A program made the translations under genes and the position numbers. A stretch of 44,798 nucleotides of DNA from Syncephalis plumigaleata (lineage: Eukaryota > Zoopagomycota > Zoopagomycetes > Zoopagales > Piptocephalidaceae): contig JAIXMF010000081.1 of assembly GCA_025201365.1 (NCBI GenBank), forward strand, positions 1-44,798, in the 5' to 3' direction. Below the pieces are notes generated by a model. The model ran no database searches. It saw nothing but the letters and a program-made list of their open reading frames with translations, and was not told the origin of the DNA. Shown piece after piece: positions 1 to 12,640 of this stretch (the first letter of the stretch is position 1; each line of letters opens with the position of its first letter).

Positions 1-2460
1 ACGTACACAAATGAATAGGTACGTAACTAGTTAGTAGTAATAACAGGAATATTATTACTAGTGGTGGTGTGCAGTTAATGGTGTAGTAGTAGTAGTAGTA
101 GTAAAGTGACTGATCAATAATAAAAACAAACGAGTATTTTTTAACACAATAGATAAGATACTAAGATGAAATGAAGTTGTTGTGGTTGTTAATGATGTTG
201 CTATTGATGTTGTTGTTGTTATGAATGATATTGATAATATTGGTAATGGTGATAATGGTGATGATGATGATGATGATGCCACAAGGGTGCACACGTCGTA
301 ACAATCACGCGATAACCGGTTACTGCACGGATGTCGCGTTGACTAAGAGGAACGTGTATGAATGAATGAGTGTGTGTGTGTGTGTGTGTGTATAGACACG
401 CTATGACCTGAACACACAGACACACGCACGTACGCACAAATGCACACACAGATAAACAGACTAATGCACGCGCAAAACACAAACACGTACTAGTGAATAG
501 CAGTGACTACACTATTGCTGCTACAAGTACTACAAGTAGCAGTAATAATAATGGTAATGGTAGCGTATGATCGTTGCTATTGTTGGTTTGATGGCCAACA
601 ACACAAGGTGAAAAAAAGGAAACCAGCCTACTCAATTGTAGAAACACGTGGCTGATCACCTCACACTTATAAATGAATATACGCATGTATGCGTGTATGT
701 ATGCGTGTATATACAATACAATATGGCGTAGTGATATGTATCCATTCAGTCAAAGTAGACATATAACGTGTTCATATCATTGTACAAGTTGATAGATATC
801 AAAAGTAAGCATGAACGTGGAGTATTCGATAGTTGAGAATAGAAGCAATTCCATTATTAGATGAGTATAATTATGATAATAGGAGGGATATGGTTAGCTA
901 GAAGGTCACTGATAATAAGAGAAATATAGTATAATGCTACTTACCCAACCAAATAGTAACAGTAGTAATAGTAGTGTCGGTTATACCTTTGTAATGCAAC
1001 GTAAAAAGGAATGGAATATGCGAAATAAACGATGCAATTGGTTATATAAAAACAAACAATCACAGTTGGTGTAGAATAGTAATGGTGGTAGATGAGAGCA
1101 GCGAGTATAGACGAGTAAGGGATGTAAACGAGCGTACAGGCGGTGTAGACAAGTTATGTAGTAGTAGTAGAGACGGAGGACTGTATAGAGGTCGAGTGTA
1201 ATAAGGCGAGTAGTAAGAGAGGAAGAGAGAATAGTGTAGTGTAGTGTAGTGTAGTGTAGTAATGGAGAATAATGTATCAGTTTAGAAAAAGACCAACTAA
1301 AACATCAAGTATGGTGTGTGTGTAATTTTATAAAAAGGGGCAGAGGTGTCGGCGTTTATTACTCCTCTCCTCTCCTCTCCTCGGTTGCTCGATTGATTGC
1401 TTGTTCGCACTTTCTATACTCATACAAGTTGTGAGCCCACTTCGTAGACAAGGCCAAACTTGTGTATAAATCAATGTGACAATAAAGTAGAGCACGATGT
1501 GTCAATCAACACAGTCACTATTCACGATAATTACTGCTAGTAGTAGTAGTACCAGTATTCTACTTTACAAAACAATGCCGTATAGTATAGAAAAAAGAAC
1601 AGTAAAATTGGTATCTATCGTAGTAGTAGTAGTAGTGGTAGTAGTAGATGCAGTTACACACATACACATACACTACACTGACGAAAGAGGAAAATAGATC
1701 AATGTTACCCCTTCTCTCCAATGACTATCACGAATGATGATGATGTTGTTGTATATGTAGACATTAACTGGACAGCCAATCAATGAACTTGTAGGTCACG
1801 TTCTATGATTGATTCTGATTGAATATACTTGCATTTAGTGTTAAATGAGATAGAAATAAAGAGAGCGAAAGCGAGAGAGAGAGAGGGAGGAAGCATAGTA
1901 ATGCATACATACATACATACATGTGTATGTGGGTAGAATAGTAGTCGATGTAACAGTGGCATGGCCTGACGGTTACATTTCACGTTGATGCAATGCTGTT
2001 TCGTGAAACAATACCCATTGCACGTCGCCTTGTACCGGAAATTTACATGAAGGTGCATGAGCCAGCAGTGCATATGGCTAGAACAGATAAAAATAACGGA
2101 AAAAAGAAAAGAAGAAAAGAAGAAAAGGAAAGCAAGAAAGGTGGTAAAGGCACGTACAATAGAAGATCGATAGTTCATGAGAAGAAGAGGAATGCATTTT
2201 TACGATGATAGTGCATTGCATATTATATGTATATATATATGTATGTATGTATGTAACATGATGGAGTTATCAAACTGATACTATACTATTATCTCAACAT
2301 TAGCGTATATCTACAATAAAGTTATCGGATTATAATAATGAACAAATACTATAGATCATAAGCTTCTTGTTAATATATACAACATTGTAGTAAGTAATCG
2401 ATAGTAATCATGTTATCAAGTGCTCTAGTAGTTAACAAATGAGTGATTTATTTATTGCAT
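1..2460. other. Gene-poor microsatellite-rich stretch
   Basis: No gene can be supported here. The stretch is full of simple repeats: TAG/TAC triplets near 88-104 and 1619-1645, GAT triplets near 256-277, a GT run near 369-391, a five-base GTAGT repeat near 1228-1262, a TCCTC repeat near 1360-1382 and a CATA repeat near 1903-1922. Open frames on either strand are low-complexity translations of these repeats. A lysine-rich frame at 1993-2208 (+), extendable upstream to an acceptor-like AG near 1950, is the only one with ordinary composition, but it matches no family I recognise and has no visible partner exons. Confidence 0.6.
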
Positions 2461-5211
2461 TTAAGCCAAGTCACGAAACATTTCACGCGCCTTTTCCAGT
2501 CCAGATCGTCCTGTTACTGCAGATATCAAATGATTGACAAATTCAGGTTCGTACTAGTAGGTCAATATTGATGATGGTTAGTCACAGTATCGAATAGATT
2601 ATAAACGGTATAGAACAAGCAATAATTACCTGGCATGCACGTAAGCAGTCGGGTGAGAAATTGACCTCTAACAGGACAGGCTGCAGTTGATCCGTTAACA
2701 TCATGTCAATGCCGTAAACGGCGAATGCATCTTTATCGGCTGGCATATCGCTAAAACCTAATGGTGCCTGTTGAATGGTGGCTGCCTTGAATACATCTAG
2801 AGAGAAAGATATATATATAAATGTATTGATTCTATGATTATTACACTATGCTGTGCTACTTACTGCCGATAACACGATCAATGGCCGGTTGTACTTTGGA
2901 TTCCCACTTCAAACCCGGTTGTTCCCGTTCCATATCGGCAATGAACTTGGTGTGATGTAACTGTGTCATCGCGTATTCGCTATAGTTCATGACCGTAAAA
3001 TGCTTCTCATAATCGTGCAAGTCATCAAGTGAGTATGGTTTGTTGGCCAGTCGAATCCAGAACATACGATAAACGGCTACACGTAGTTGAGGCTTAGTCC
3101 CACGTACCAAGACAATATAACGTAGATCGAATTTACGACCATTGTATAATAGTGGACGGCATAGATAACGCTGAGCAATATAGGGTACAGAGTCACGAGA
3201 TCGGATTAATCGACTTAGATTATCTGTAACAGCAATACCAATACTACGACCGAAATTCCTAGTATTATTGTCAATACACGTTAAATAAACATTGATACAT
3301 TGCTGTTCCTCGTACATCCTATGCATCCACTTACCATGGTTTCATAATCCAAAGATTTTCATTACGTTTCTCGGCGTCATCACCTAGCGCGTTATCGAGG
3401 AAACATCCAACAACCGGTGCTAATTGATCCACCAAATTAAATGTTTCCGGATACCAGTCTACTCGTCCGTAAGTTTCCCTATCCAACCGTTTATTTAGTC
3501 ATGCCTCAGTAATGTACTTTACTCGTACATTGCCCCGATACTTACCAGATGAGTTGACTAAGTCGATTTTTATAGACAACGCATGCTTCACCCGGTAGCT
3601 GATTGACACATTGACCTGCCTGCAGTGTGTTAAACTTATCGGCGAAATCCTCGGTAAGCCATAGTAGATCGGCTGCCTCACGACGATCCACCAGTTCAAC
3701 GCCCGTCAAATGAAGATGCTCGCGTACGAATGTCGTATCCGTGTAGACACGTAGCGTACCCGTGGATGCAGCCGGTAGCATGGTGGGTCCCATAGGTACG
3801 GCAAGTTGCGCGTCAGTCAACGGGGTAATACGCGCGTTATTATCCTTGTAGCAACGAATAAGTTGCTCGGCCAAAGCTGCTTCTGGCGTTGAGAATGCGC
3901 AGAGATACGCTTGACGCGATAACAACTCGGTGATATCCGCGGGAACCATATCACGCGTAACACGATCACCACTCGACAAGTCTTGCATAGGATACATGAC
4001 ACAATAGGAGATGGTGTCACTCGTATTAGGACCGCGTATAAAGAGGAATGGAAGAACACAGCAATTGGGCGTGTTAGAATGACGAATAGCTGAACCAACC
4101 TACATGGCAATAAACGGATCATTTAGCTAGTGACATAGAATATCATTATCATTATGATATGTACTAATAATACCTCATCCATAATATCTAGAATAGTATC
4201 AAGTGATTAATAATAATGATAATAATAAATACCATGACACTTACACCATAGATTCTCTTGACGTTGCTCGCCCTTCTCGTTAAGCATGGCTATTTGATAA
4301 GTGCCGGCAAAACGCCACATGGCATTGAGTACGGCACCCACACGCCATGCTTTATTGGCGGATACATTACGATCCTCCATATTGTTCAGCACTTTCTGTT
4401 CTAATTCCTCGGCAGCCTCCCGTTGCTCATCCGATAGCGTTAATAGCTAATAGCAGTGCAATTCATTAGAAGATTGGATTGCTTACATTCTCACTTGTAT
4501 CGTCATAATCACTTACCGATAGTGCACTAATTATATCCCAATTCTCCTTGACCAATGTTGAACGAGCTGTCTCCTCGGGTACATTGGCTTGTTGAGCAAC
4601 AAGTCGCACCATAGCCTCGTCTGTACTTGACTTTTGCTCATTATCACGGGCTGTCCATGAATCGACACTCGCTTCTTCTTGCTCCTCCTCCTTCTCCTCT
4701 TCTTCCTCTTCTTCTTCAGGGATGCCCATCAAATTGGCCATGCGTTCAAGAAGCGTGTCGTTCTTTTCCAGTTCCTCTCTGGCCTTTTCAGGCGTCGTCG
4801 TCCAGGCATGATCCAATAGGAAAACATCGCTAAACGTATATACACATTATTAAGTAACACGCTTGCTATTTCTTTTTCTCGTCGCTTACCTTTGACTTGC
4901 TAGTTGTTGACCCTCAACTACTTGTAGTGTATACGGGCTGCCTAATACCGCCTTCTCCTCTTCGTCTAATTCCGCTAAACAAAAGTATCTACCAGCGTCT
5001 AGCGTGTCATTACACAATTTATTGAATAAATGCTTCGTTTAATATTAGCTATATGCTTGCGCTAAAATAATTATAGTACAACTCGACTTACTGGCCATAA
5101 CGATTCAGGCAGGCTAGCCAGTTGGTATCGGTGCAATTCAACAAACGCATTAAAGGCAATAACCTCGTCAGACACACTGCTAGGACGGGTTTCGACGGAT
5201 GGAATTGCCAT
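2461..5211 (-). CDS. TTLL12: Tubulin--tyrosine ligase-like protein 12 homologue
   Basis: Ten exons (5211-5092, 5032-4890, 4829-4517, 4446-4245, 4187-4174, 4099-3546, 3478-3335, 3258-2864, 2796-2630, 2553-2461) join in one frame to give 714 aa; human TTLL12 is about 644. Family landmarks appear in order: LDAGRYF near residue 50, DHAWTT and ERMANLMGI near 94-118, YIMDE (from a 14-nt exon), VTRDM, the ligase ATP-grasp segment LWIMKPW, FDLRYIVLVRG, DDLHDYEKHFTVMNY, and LLEVNFSPDC near the C-terminus. TTLL12 proteins combine a SET-like N-terminal part with a TTL-like domain and act on tubulin and chromatin, though their ligase activity is doubtful in animals. An acidic Glu run lies near residue 120. 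The start at 5211 gives the best N-terminal match; an upstream in-frame ATG at 5280 is less likely. Identification is very secure; exact exon ends are good to a base or two. Confidence 0.93.
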
Positions 5212-5334
5212 GATTGTAGACAAGTACGCGTTAGCAAGGTTGAAACAGGAAGAAAAAAGAAAAACAATGATGTAATACATTGTAATTATTGTGATAATTT
5301 ATTATTGATTTTATTAACAAGAATTCTTAATCTA

Positions 5335-5450
5335 AAAATTAATAATCTAATAAATGTGTAGAATTTTGTAATGGAATGTTAATAAATTTATTAACTTTTG
5401 TTAATGCCTTTCCCTTATCTTTTGTTAATGTTCCCATTAGTAGGTGTTGT
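5335..5450 (+). repeat. Fragment of a MITE-like repeat
   Basis: This AT-rich stretch closely matches the interior of the intact element at 23250-23483 (for example the shared run TGTGTAGAATTTTGTAATG and the following TTAATAAAT). The terminal ACAGGG end is not present here, so it is a truncated copy. It lies just outside the left inverted repeat arm. Confidence 0.65.
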
Positions 5451-5598
5451 TAACTTTTATCCCCTTCCCTTTCCATCCTCTCATTCATCGCTATCATCTC
5501 CCTTCATCCATTTCATCCGTGCATCTATCCATCCACTCAACGCTCTTTCATTCCATGTACGTTACATGCTATTCTATCTACTCTTTGTTATACATCTT

Positions 5599-6096
5599 GT
5601 TCCTTCTTCTTCTCTTACCATAAACAACTCTTATTCACTAATTCCACTGCTCATTCCTTTACTATTCTGTGCACTCCACTATACTCTTCTTGCTCTCTAC
5701 CTGTCTGTACTATTCGATGTAATTGCTCATATCACTGCTCTCCTAATATCTATTCTCCTCTCGGTTTGTCGACTCGTCTACTACTCTATTCATACACTCG
5801 TATCTCTATTGTTTATTTGTAATTTACTCGGTAAGTAGTGTATACGCGGTATTCACTCTATTCACTAGCTGCTGCTACTGCTCCTCTTTCTTGTCCTGTC
5901 AACTCTGTTTATTTGTTTATTTGTTTGTATTCTATAAGCATATGTGCTCATTCGCTCTATTCACTCCTACTGCTATCCATACTACTTGTCTCTCTGCTTC
6001 TATTCTCATTCAGCCAATAAACACCATATCAACTTCATACATATCGCTGTATTCTCTACCCTCTATTGACCATACTTTGCTTTCAACCAATACAAC
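5599..6096 (+). repeat. Inverted repeat, left arm (~500 bp)
   Basis: The pyrimidine-rich segment is nearly identical to the reverse complement of 8683-9208, apart from small insertions such as 9 bases near its outer end. It runs from GTTCCTTC to about CAACTAGTT. Long open frames in both arms are conserved only because the DNA is conserved. The arm contains a splice-donor-like GTAAGTAG, so it may be a duplicated leader with an intron start; I see no protein family in it. Confidence 0.8.
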
Positions 6097-6570
6097 TAGT
6101 TACTACTGCTGCTACTACCACTGCTATTCCTATCATTCATATTCAGTTATCAGCAGCATACAATCAACTAGAATATATCACTCATCTACTCACTGATGAT
6201 GCATTAATATCGATGGATGTATATTTACCTGTAGTCATTGTAATGAGTTGTATAGCAAATCATCGAACAACACAATAGATACTGACCATCTGACATGATC
6301 GTGCGTGCATTGACATGAATACGCTACTACTACCTAATACTTGAATCACGAACTATAACTGAATGACAGCATAGCTTACAAGTAGAAACAATGGTTTAAT
6401 GGTCATTGCCATCATAGTTGGAGTGTATTCAATGACTTGTCTATTATCTCGAATGCTCTAATGTTAGCTAGTTGCATACCAATGCATCATGTAGATTGAG
6501 CTATTGTTGGAACTAAATCGAATTCCATTCCATTTCAACATCAATCATACACGTTTCAATTGCAGCTGAA

Positions 6571-6820
6571 TTCAATACACTATTATGGATTTTATCCACG
6601 TTAGCCGCAATATAATCAGGACCTTAGTAGTATTCAATATCTATTATGGCCTTTATCCATGTTGGTTTGCAATAAAGTCAGTACCCTAAAGTCATTCAAT
6701 GTCTATAATTAGCTACTACACATGGCGAACGGTTCCATGGCTCATTTATTTGATACTACGTTTGAAAGACATTCCAATACACTATTCTGTATTCATCCAC
6801 GTTAGCTGTAACAGAATCAC
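6571..6820 (+). repeat. Degenerate direct repeats (~60 bp unit)
   Basis: At least three diverged copies begin near 6571, 6633 and 6772. Each reads roughly TTCAATAC(A/T)CTATT, then TTATCCA(C/T)GTT, then AATA/CAGAATCA. They lie 250-500 bp upstream of the kinase-like gene. No coding potential is apparent; they may be promoter-proximal duplications. Confidence 0.45.
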
Positions 6821-7067
6821 AGCTGTAAATGAGTACCGTAAATGTCGCCTAATATCTATCATTCGAAATTACATGGGGCCAGCAATTTCATGGTTCGTTT
6901 ATTCGGTACGTCGGTTAAGAAACGCTTCAACACCGTAACCATCGGCCTTTCACCTATAAATGAGCAGCCATTTGCCGTGAACAAGTTGATAGCTCACTAT
7001 CCTCTTCTCATTTACACGCACAACATACGCACATTCACTTCTTTGCTCTTAGACCGTAACGAACAAT

Positions 7068-8313
7068 ATGCGAGTAACTCTACATTCTGCATTGGCTATT
7101 AGCACTTGTGCTCTAGCATTGTTATCCCAGCTACCGAGTGTTCACTCAATCCTTGGTGATTTTGATGAAAATGGCAAGCTATTCATATATGATCTATCTG
7201 ATGACTGCTAACTTGTTTATAGGTAATTATCCTATAAACACCTTTGCCCAGGAATACGTTATGGCATACCAGAAAGAACTTGGACTATCGGATATACGCT
7301 GGGGCGGTGGAAATAAGTATGAGCTTAGACTAGCTCGGGTAATTTGGAACAACCAAGTTGCCTTTATGAAATGCGACAGGGCATCTATTGAAATAAGAGC
7401 ATTCAACGTAAGTGTATCTATTTATTATTCAAATAACCTCACTCATCATATGATATAAAATAGGCATTGAACGAAGCAAAGAGGTTGACAAGCCTCGACA
7501 CAATAGGTCGACAAAATGTCATGGATCCATTGCATCAGTTTGAATTTTACAAGGAAAGCCGTACTAGATATTTCTGCTATCTTTACAGCTATATCGATGG
7601 TACAGTTCTACCAGAATACTTTAAAAAACATACCATTTCCCATGCATTTATTACTGCTGCCAAGATATTGCCTGAGGTTATTAAAGGTAAATGTGATGCT
7701 TATTCATATAGCATGATTACTAATTGCTTTATAGGTGCAATTTACCTTTACAATGCTGGTATTATTCATGAAGATCTGTATCCAAAAAGTAAGTAAACAT
7801 TACAATAATTGAATACGCTAACAATATAATGTAGACATCATGATACAGTTAACTCCAACTGGTGAAATAGCTGGAGTAAAGATCATTGATCTGGATGCAA
7901 CAGAAGTATTTAGAAAGGAACAAGGCTGGCAACCTATAAACCCGAATACCAATGAATATTTATCACTGAATCCACGTCAAAGACATAGAGGTTGTGACGA
8001 GCTCAAGAAGACGATAGTTAAATTCTTAAAAGAATTTGTTTCCCTCGAGAAAGAAAAAAATCCTTTCGATCCTAAATACGTATTGACCGAACAAGCCACG
8101 CAGAACTATTTAGAAAGCTTTAAGCAATTTCCACGTTATGCCGAAGTAGAACTAGGCAATGTGAAGGCAGCCTTTTCTGCGGTACAATACCTTCTTAAAG
8201 CGTTGTACACCTTAATTGATGATCCATATACTTGCTCCTCTCCTATACGCGCATCAAGAGGACTACAGCCACGTCCTCGTATACCTAGTAGACCAGCCAG
8301 TCCCTCGGCCTAA
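7068..8313 (+). CDS. Secreted protein kinase-like protein (paralogue A)
   Basis: Five exons (7068-7155, 7223-7407, 7464-7686, 7735-7788, 7835-8313) give 342 aa. Residues 1-27 form a clear signal peptide ending near SVHS. The rest looks like a diverged protein kinase fold: a glycine-containing strand WGGG (56-59), a VAFMK segment with candidate beta-3 lysine K79, a catalytic-loop-like HEDLYPKN (177-184) with D179 and N184, and IIDLDA with D202 in the place of the DFG aspartate. Key residues are therefore kept, although HED and DLD are unusual. Two paralogues at 9776-11199 and 13223-14379 share the exon layout, including an internal exon of exactly 54 nt. The gene sits between the inverted repeat arms. 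Exact family and substrate are unknown; kinase-like is my inference from motif order. Confidence 0.78.
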
Positions 8314-8682
8314 TCAATACACTATTAGTATACGGTAAGTACCGAGCAATAACTGATTCATTATACCAAAATGCTAATAGGTCATTGAATCGATTAGCAA
8401 TCATATAGACAATGAGAATGTGATGACACTCGCACAGCATGACCATACAACTGCTGGTATTGTTGTATGATTTAATGATTTCATCATCAATAAAACATAT
8501 TCACTATTTCGATACAATAATATTCTAGCTTTTAAATGTACTGCTGCAATACGATGTGCTCGTCATTAGGAGTATAGCCAGCAATGGACTTGGCTACGTG
8601 TATACAACTAGATATACAATGACTATACAAAATGACTGATGCTAACCGATAGTTATGAATAGTGAATGCTTGCTTACTGACA
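8314..8682. other. Intergenic, no gene seen
   Basis: The stretch between the kinase-like gene and the right inverted repeat arm holds AATAAA-like signals near 8490 that could end the upstream transcript. Nothing else is recognisable. Confidence 0.5.
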
Positions 8683-9208
8683 TAGCTATATTAGTTGAAA
8701 GCAAAGTATGCTCAATAGTGTGTAGAGAATACAGCGATATGTATGAAGTTGATACGGTGTTTATTGGCTGAATGAGAATAGAAGCAGAGGGACAAGTAGT
8801 ATGGATAGCAGTAAGAGTGAATAGAGCGAATGAGCACATATGCTTACAGAATACAGACAAATAAACAAATAAACAAACAAGCAGAGTTGGCAGAACAAGA
8901 AAGAGCAGCAGCAGCAACTAGTGAATAGAGTGAATAGAGTAAACACCGCGTATACACTACTTACCGTGTAGATTACAAATAAACAATAGAGATACGAGTG
9001 TATGAATAGAGTAGTAGACGAGTCGACAAACCGAGAGGAGAATAGATATTAGGAGAGCAGTGATATGAGCAATTACATCGAATAGTACAGACAGGTAGAG
9101 AGCAAGAAGAGTATAGTGGAGTGCACAGAATAGTAAAGGAATGAGCAGTGGAATTAGTGAATAAGAGTTGTTTATGGTAAGAGAAGAAGAAGAATAAGAA
9201 GAAGGAAC
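8683..9208 (-). repeat. Inverted repeat, right arm (~525 bp)
   Basis: This is the reverse-complement partner of 5599-6096, estimated by eye at well over 90% identity. The two arms face each other across the secreted kinase-like gene and about 2.6 kb of DNA. Beyond its outer end lies a purine-rich stretch and then a transposon terminal fragment at 9407-9480, mirroring the MITE fragment outside the left arm. Confidence 0.8.
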
Positions 9209-9406
9209 TGACACAGTTGACCACGACAAGTGGTACTAGCAGATAGAGTGGGGGATGTCGAGTATAATGGAGGTATACACGAGAACAAACAGGAGAGGAA
9301 GGGAGAGGGAAGAGAAGAAGGAACAAGAAGTGGTGTGTAGTAATGAGCAAGCAGTTAGCATAGTATTTTTTCTTGTCAAAATTGTTGGCTTATGCCGTTT
9401 TTATTA

Positions 9407-9480
9407 TACAGGGTTTTTCCAACCAATTAGCGCATTTATCCTTTAACATTTGTTCTTATTAATAAATAATCTTGCGCATT
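9407..9480 (+). mobile_element. MITE terminal fragment (solo end)
   Basis: The fragment starts TACAGGGTTTTTCCAACCAA and continues through CCTTTAAC and TTGTTCTTATTAATAAATAA. It matches both ends of the intact element at 23250-23483 and the fragment at 11683-11744. No second terminal repeat is found nearby. Confidence 0.65.
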
Positions 9481-9775
9481 CATTAGCACCATTATTATTA
9501 TTGAAGTCAATATATAACATTAGTGTCTGTGTACGTCATTAACGCTCTCTATAGTACATTCACCTTATAGCCACTATTAATCGTGTTCATTGTATGGCTG
9601 CATAGAATATCTTAGTGTTATACATTGAACATCGTATGCTTATAAATATGATACTTTATTAGCATTCTAGATAAAACATTATATCTATTGACTGTATGCT
9701 TAGAAGAGAGAGAGAAAGATAAGAAAGTTTTATTGATTGAATTCTACGTATGGCAAATGAAATCTCTATCATTCA

Positions 9776-11199
9776 TCATACTTGTGCAGCAATTAGTTTA
9801 TATGCATCAGTATCCATAAAGTGCAGCACCATTTTAGGTTCTTTAAGATTTAGCATTGCGTCTCTCAGCATTCCTAAGATTTCTTTCTGTAATTTGTATG
9901 CGTCCCACTGACTACTTGGAGGAGGGTCATGCGTAAAGTCCTTGCTTAGTAGACCATTGTAATCCGTGAGTAGTTTGCCGATGAATTGACCAATTTCTTT
10001 GACATCATACATGAAAGAAGGAAGCATTGGCGCCAATTCAGGCGATGGTGACAAACCAACATTGGTCATTACTAATCTTCTGAAATCCTTGTGGATAATT
10101 GCATAACCAAAGTTAATAAGCTTGATGTCATGTATAATATTTGATTTATATTCAGCAGAAACCCAGACATCTATTATGATAGCAGTTAGATTCATTTATA
10201 TACTAATAGCAATGACTTACGATTTCCTCCCATAATGTTGTACACGACTCCTATTTCATTAAGGGTTGAAACAGCTAAATAGTAGCAGTGTTATGATTAG
10301 CATTATTATTCAGACTATTGCTACTACTGATATACATACCTTCCATTACTCGAGCAACCAAACGTGGTGTATTTTTGACTAACTCAAATGTAGGAACTCG
10401 ATTAAGGTAAGCCGTCATAGAGCTAACCTTCTTGTTAGGTAAATCAAACACAAAACATCCCATTTCCTCATCTGCCGTTAGAGCACTATCTATACGTTTA
10501 AATAAAACGGCATTTAATTTCCTCCTGTATTCTGGATCGTCTATTCTCTCGACATACTAAAAATGATAACAGCAAAAGTGTAAGTTAACGATGTCAATTA
10601 TTATAGCTGTAACTTACATCATAAAATCTCTTTGCATTTTCATGTTCCACGTTTCCCTTATCACATACTACAAGCAGTTCACCTTTACCCATCTCACTTT
10701 CAATTTTATATCGAGAAGTAGCCACAGATCCTTGCCATACCATCGGTTTAAATTTGTACTTTCCGGAGAAATGAATAATTAGATCCCTCCTGTTCTTTGG
10801 ATGTGGTGTCGTATGTATAGTCATTCTCTCTGCTGATTGGGGTTGTGACATATGTTGTGATTTGTCATGTTTATTACTTGGATGATCAGGAGATAATGCT
10901 GCTTTACTCCATTTAGCGGACCTAAATTTTATCTTAGCACTTCGTTGTTGATTCCATTGTTGTCCTTGGTTGTCGTTTGGATGCATTGGCGTAGCTACAT
11001 TATTCCAGTTGTTGCTTTCAAATTGCATATTAGTATTTGGCTGCTGATGCCATTGTTGTCCCGTCATTGGCATTTGATTCGGATTGTTATTGGTGAATGG
11101 AGATGGTGTACCCCACATATCCATGCCATTTGTGTGATGAGATAACATCATGCACACACACAGTGTGATTGCAGATAATGAAGTCGTGTTGTATCTCAT
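9776..11199 (-). CDS. Secreted kinase-like paralogue B with Q/N-rich arm
   Basis: Four exons (11199-10618, 10556-10340, 10274-10221, 10170-9776) give 415 aa. The ATG at 11199 is preferred because it starts directly with a signal-peptide-like segment; an in-frame ATG exists at 11259. A long arm of about 100 residues rich in Gln, Asn, Met, Trp and His follows, then the kinase-like region shared with paralogues A and C. The exon boundaries and phases match paralogue A, including the 54-nt exon. Catalytic positions are degraded: the HED loop region reads NIMGGN, the lysine position is lost (LLVVCDKG), and the DFG position is INFG. It is probably a secreted pseudokinase; its role is unknown. Confidence 0.75.
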
Positions 11200-11682
11200 G
11201 GTTATCCCAGTTGAGTAACTTCGTAATATGTTGTCAATAAACTTGATTCTTGTAGCCACACTTGTGCTGATCTATATCGACGACTAGTGCAGTGTATTGC
11301 GTATACTAAACGGAATGGCTTTAACGTGTAGTTCTATGAGGAGACTTGACTACGGTAAAAAGAAAAAGAAGAGAGCGTAATTATTATTGATAGCCAAGTG
11401 TTGACATTTTTATCATCCATTTATAGCTGTAGATACAATGATGGAGTTTAAATCTCTTACAATGACACGTGCAGTCCATACAAACACTCATATGTCGTGT
11501 ACCATATTTGGACTGAATCATGGTTGTGGATAGCTGTTTTTGGATGTTGTATTCAAATTGCAAACATACATTGCTCGTTATGAATGTTTTATTGACCTTT
11601 CTGTAAACCGTTTACATACACCAGATAGAATAGAAAGGAAAAAGGATGGCGCATAGTGATAATAGTGCTAACTAATGTGCAA

Positions 11683-11744
11683 AATTATTTATTGATATGA
11701 GCAAAAGTTAAAGGCTTACAATGCTAACTGGTTGGAAAACTCTG
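11683..11744 (-). mobile_element. MITE terminal fragment (solo end)
   Basis: Read on the minus strand it starts TACAGAGTTTTCCAACCAGT and continues through GCCTTTAACTTTTG to ATAAATAATT. This matches the terminal region of the intact element at 23250-23483. It lies upstream of paralogue B. Confidence 0.6.
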
Positions 11745-11959
11745 TATGCTCATGCTTCATCGACACGCCCATATGATTATGGGATCATTCGATGACATGT
11801 CGTGATATATTGCAATCAGTATCAATCACGTCAAATGACAATGGAATGAGCAATGATAGATGACGTACAAATGGAAAATAATCTATTTGACTAGCAAAAA
11901 AAGAACCAGTTCATAGGCAATGCAATTCGTGTTCAATCAAAGTATAAATATCGAATTAT

Positions 11960-12640
11960 GCCACAATGTCAACAGTCTAAATACATTATCGTTAACTTGA
12001 ATGAGGCTTAACTTTGTTTGCTCACATAGCATCTTCTTGTCCTCGGCACTCTGATATGTCTAATGTAGATTCTTGAGTAACCAGTTGACTAAGATGGCCA
12101 AGACATCAGCTTTACGATTGGTTCATCGTGCTCCTCATCGTACGAGGAATGCGTGACAATACGCATAGCACGTTCATTGAATCATCGCATAATGACCTGT
12201 TCACTGGTACGGAAGACATGCAATAGCTTAAGACAATCTTGCAGCTGAATTAATAGCCGATGAATTAGTTCAACAAATGGTGCGACATTCGCAGGTAATG
12301 GCGATGTGTAGATTCAAACAATTGACAAACCATACGGTTACATGAAGTGGCAGACATTCATCTCATTAGTACTAATCTGCTCAGCGTACTACTTACAAGC
12401 AATGGATTGACCATTCAGCTATACCAATATCCACTTCTAATTTGTACAATGCTGTTGGAACAGTATTGCACTATCATTCAGATAGCAAATCTACTGGTCA
12501 ATATCCATATGGGTGGGATGGTAAACGTGCAATCTGATGGATATTCCACCACCCCGAGTACAATCCATGTACAGAGGAGAGTATCGCATGGAGATAGTTT
12601 GACTGTGGTCTATGACCATCGTATTATGTTCACTAGGAAT
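11960..12640 (-). pseudogene. Possible decayed coding remnant
   Basis: Minus-strand translation gives protein-like stretches that change frame and contain in-frame stops, for example FNERAMRIVTHSSYDEEHDE (about 12090-12180) preceded by LIHRLLIQLQDCLKLLHVFR in the same frame, and WLLKNLH and QSAEDKKMLCEQTKLSLIQ further down in another frame. Composition and charge pattern look like a former helical protein, but I cannot name the family. No intact frame or consistent splice model was found. The call is tentative. Confidence 0.3.

Noticed and set aside
1993-2208. Lys-rich open frame (+)
   Set aside because: No family resemblance and no supportable neighbouring exons within repeat-rich DNA.
5398-6278. 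Open frames of 60-146 codons in the left inverted arm and their mirror images at 8642-9350
   Set aside because: They are hydrophobic Ser/Leu translations of pyrimidine-rich DNA, conserved only because the arms are duplicated; no start context, splice partners or family match.
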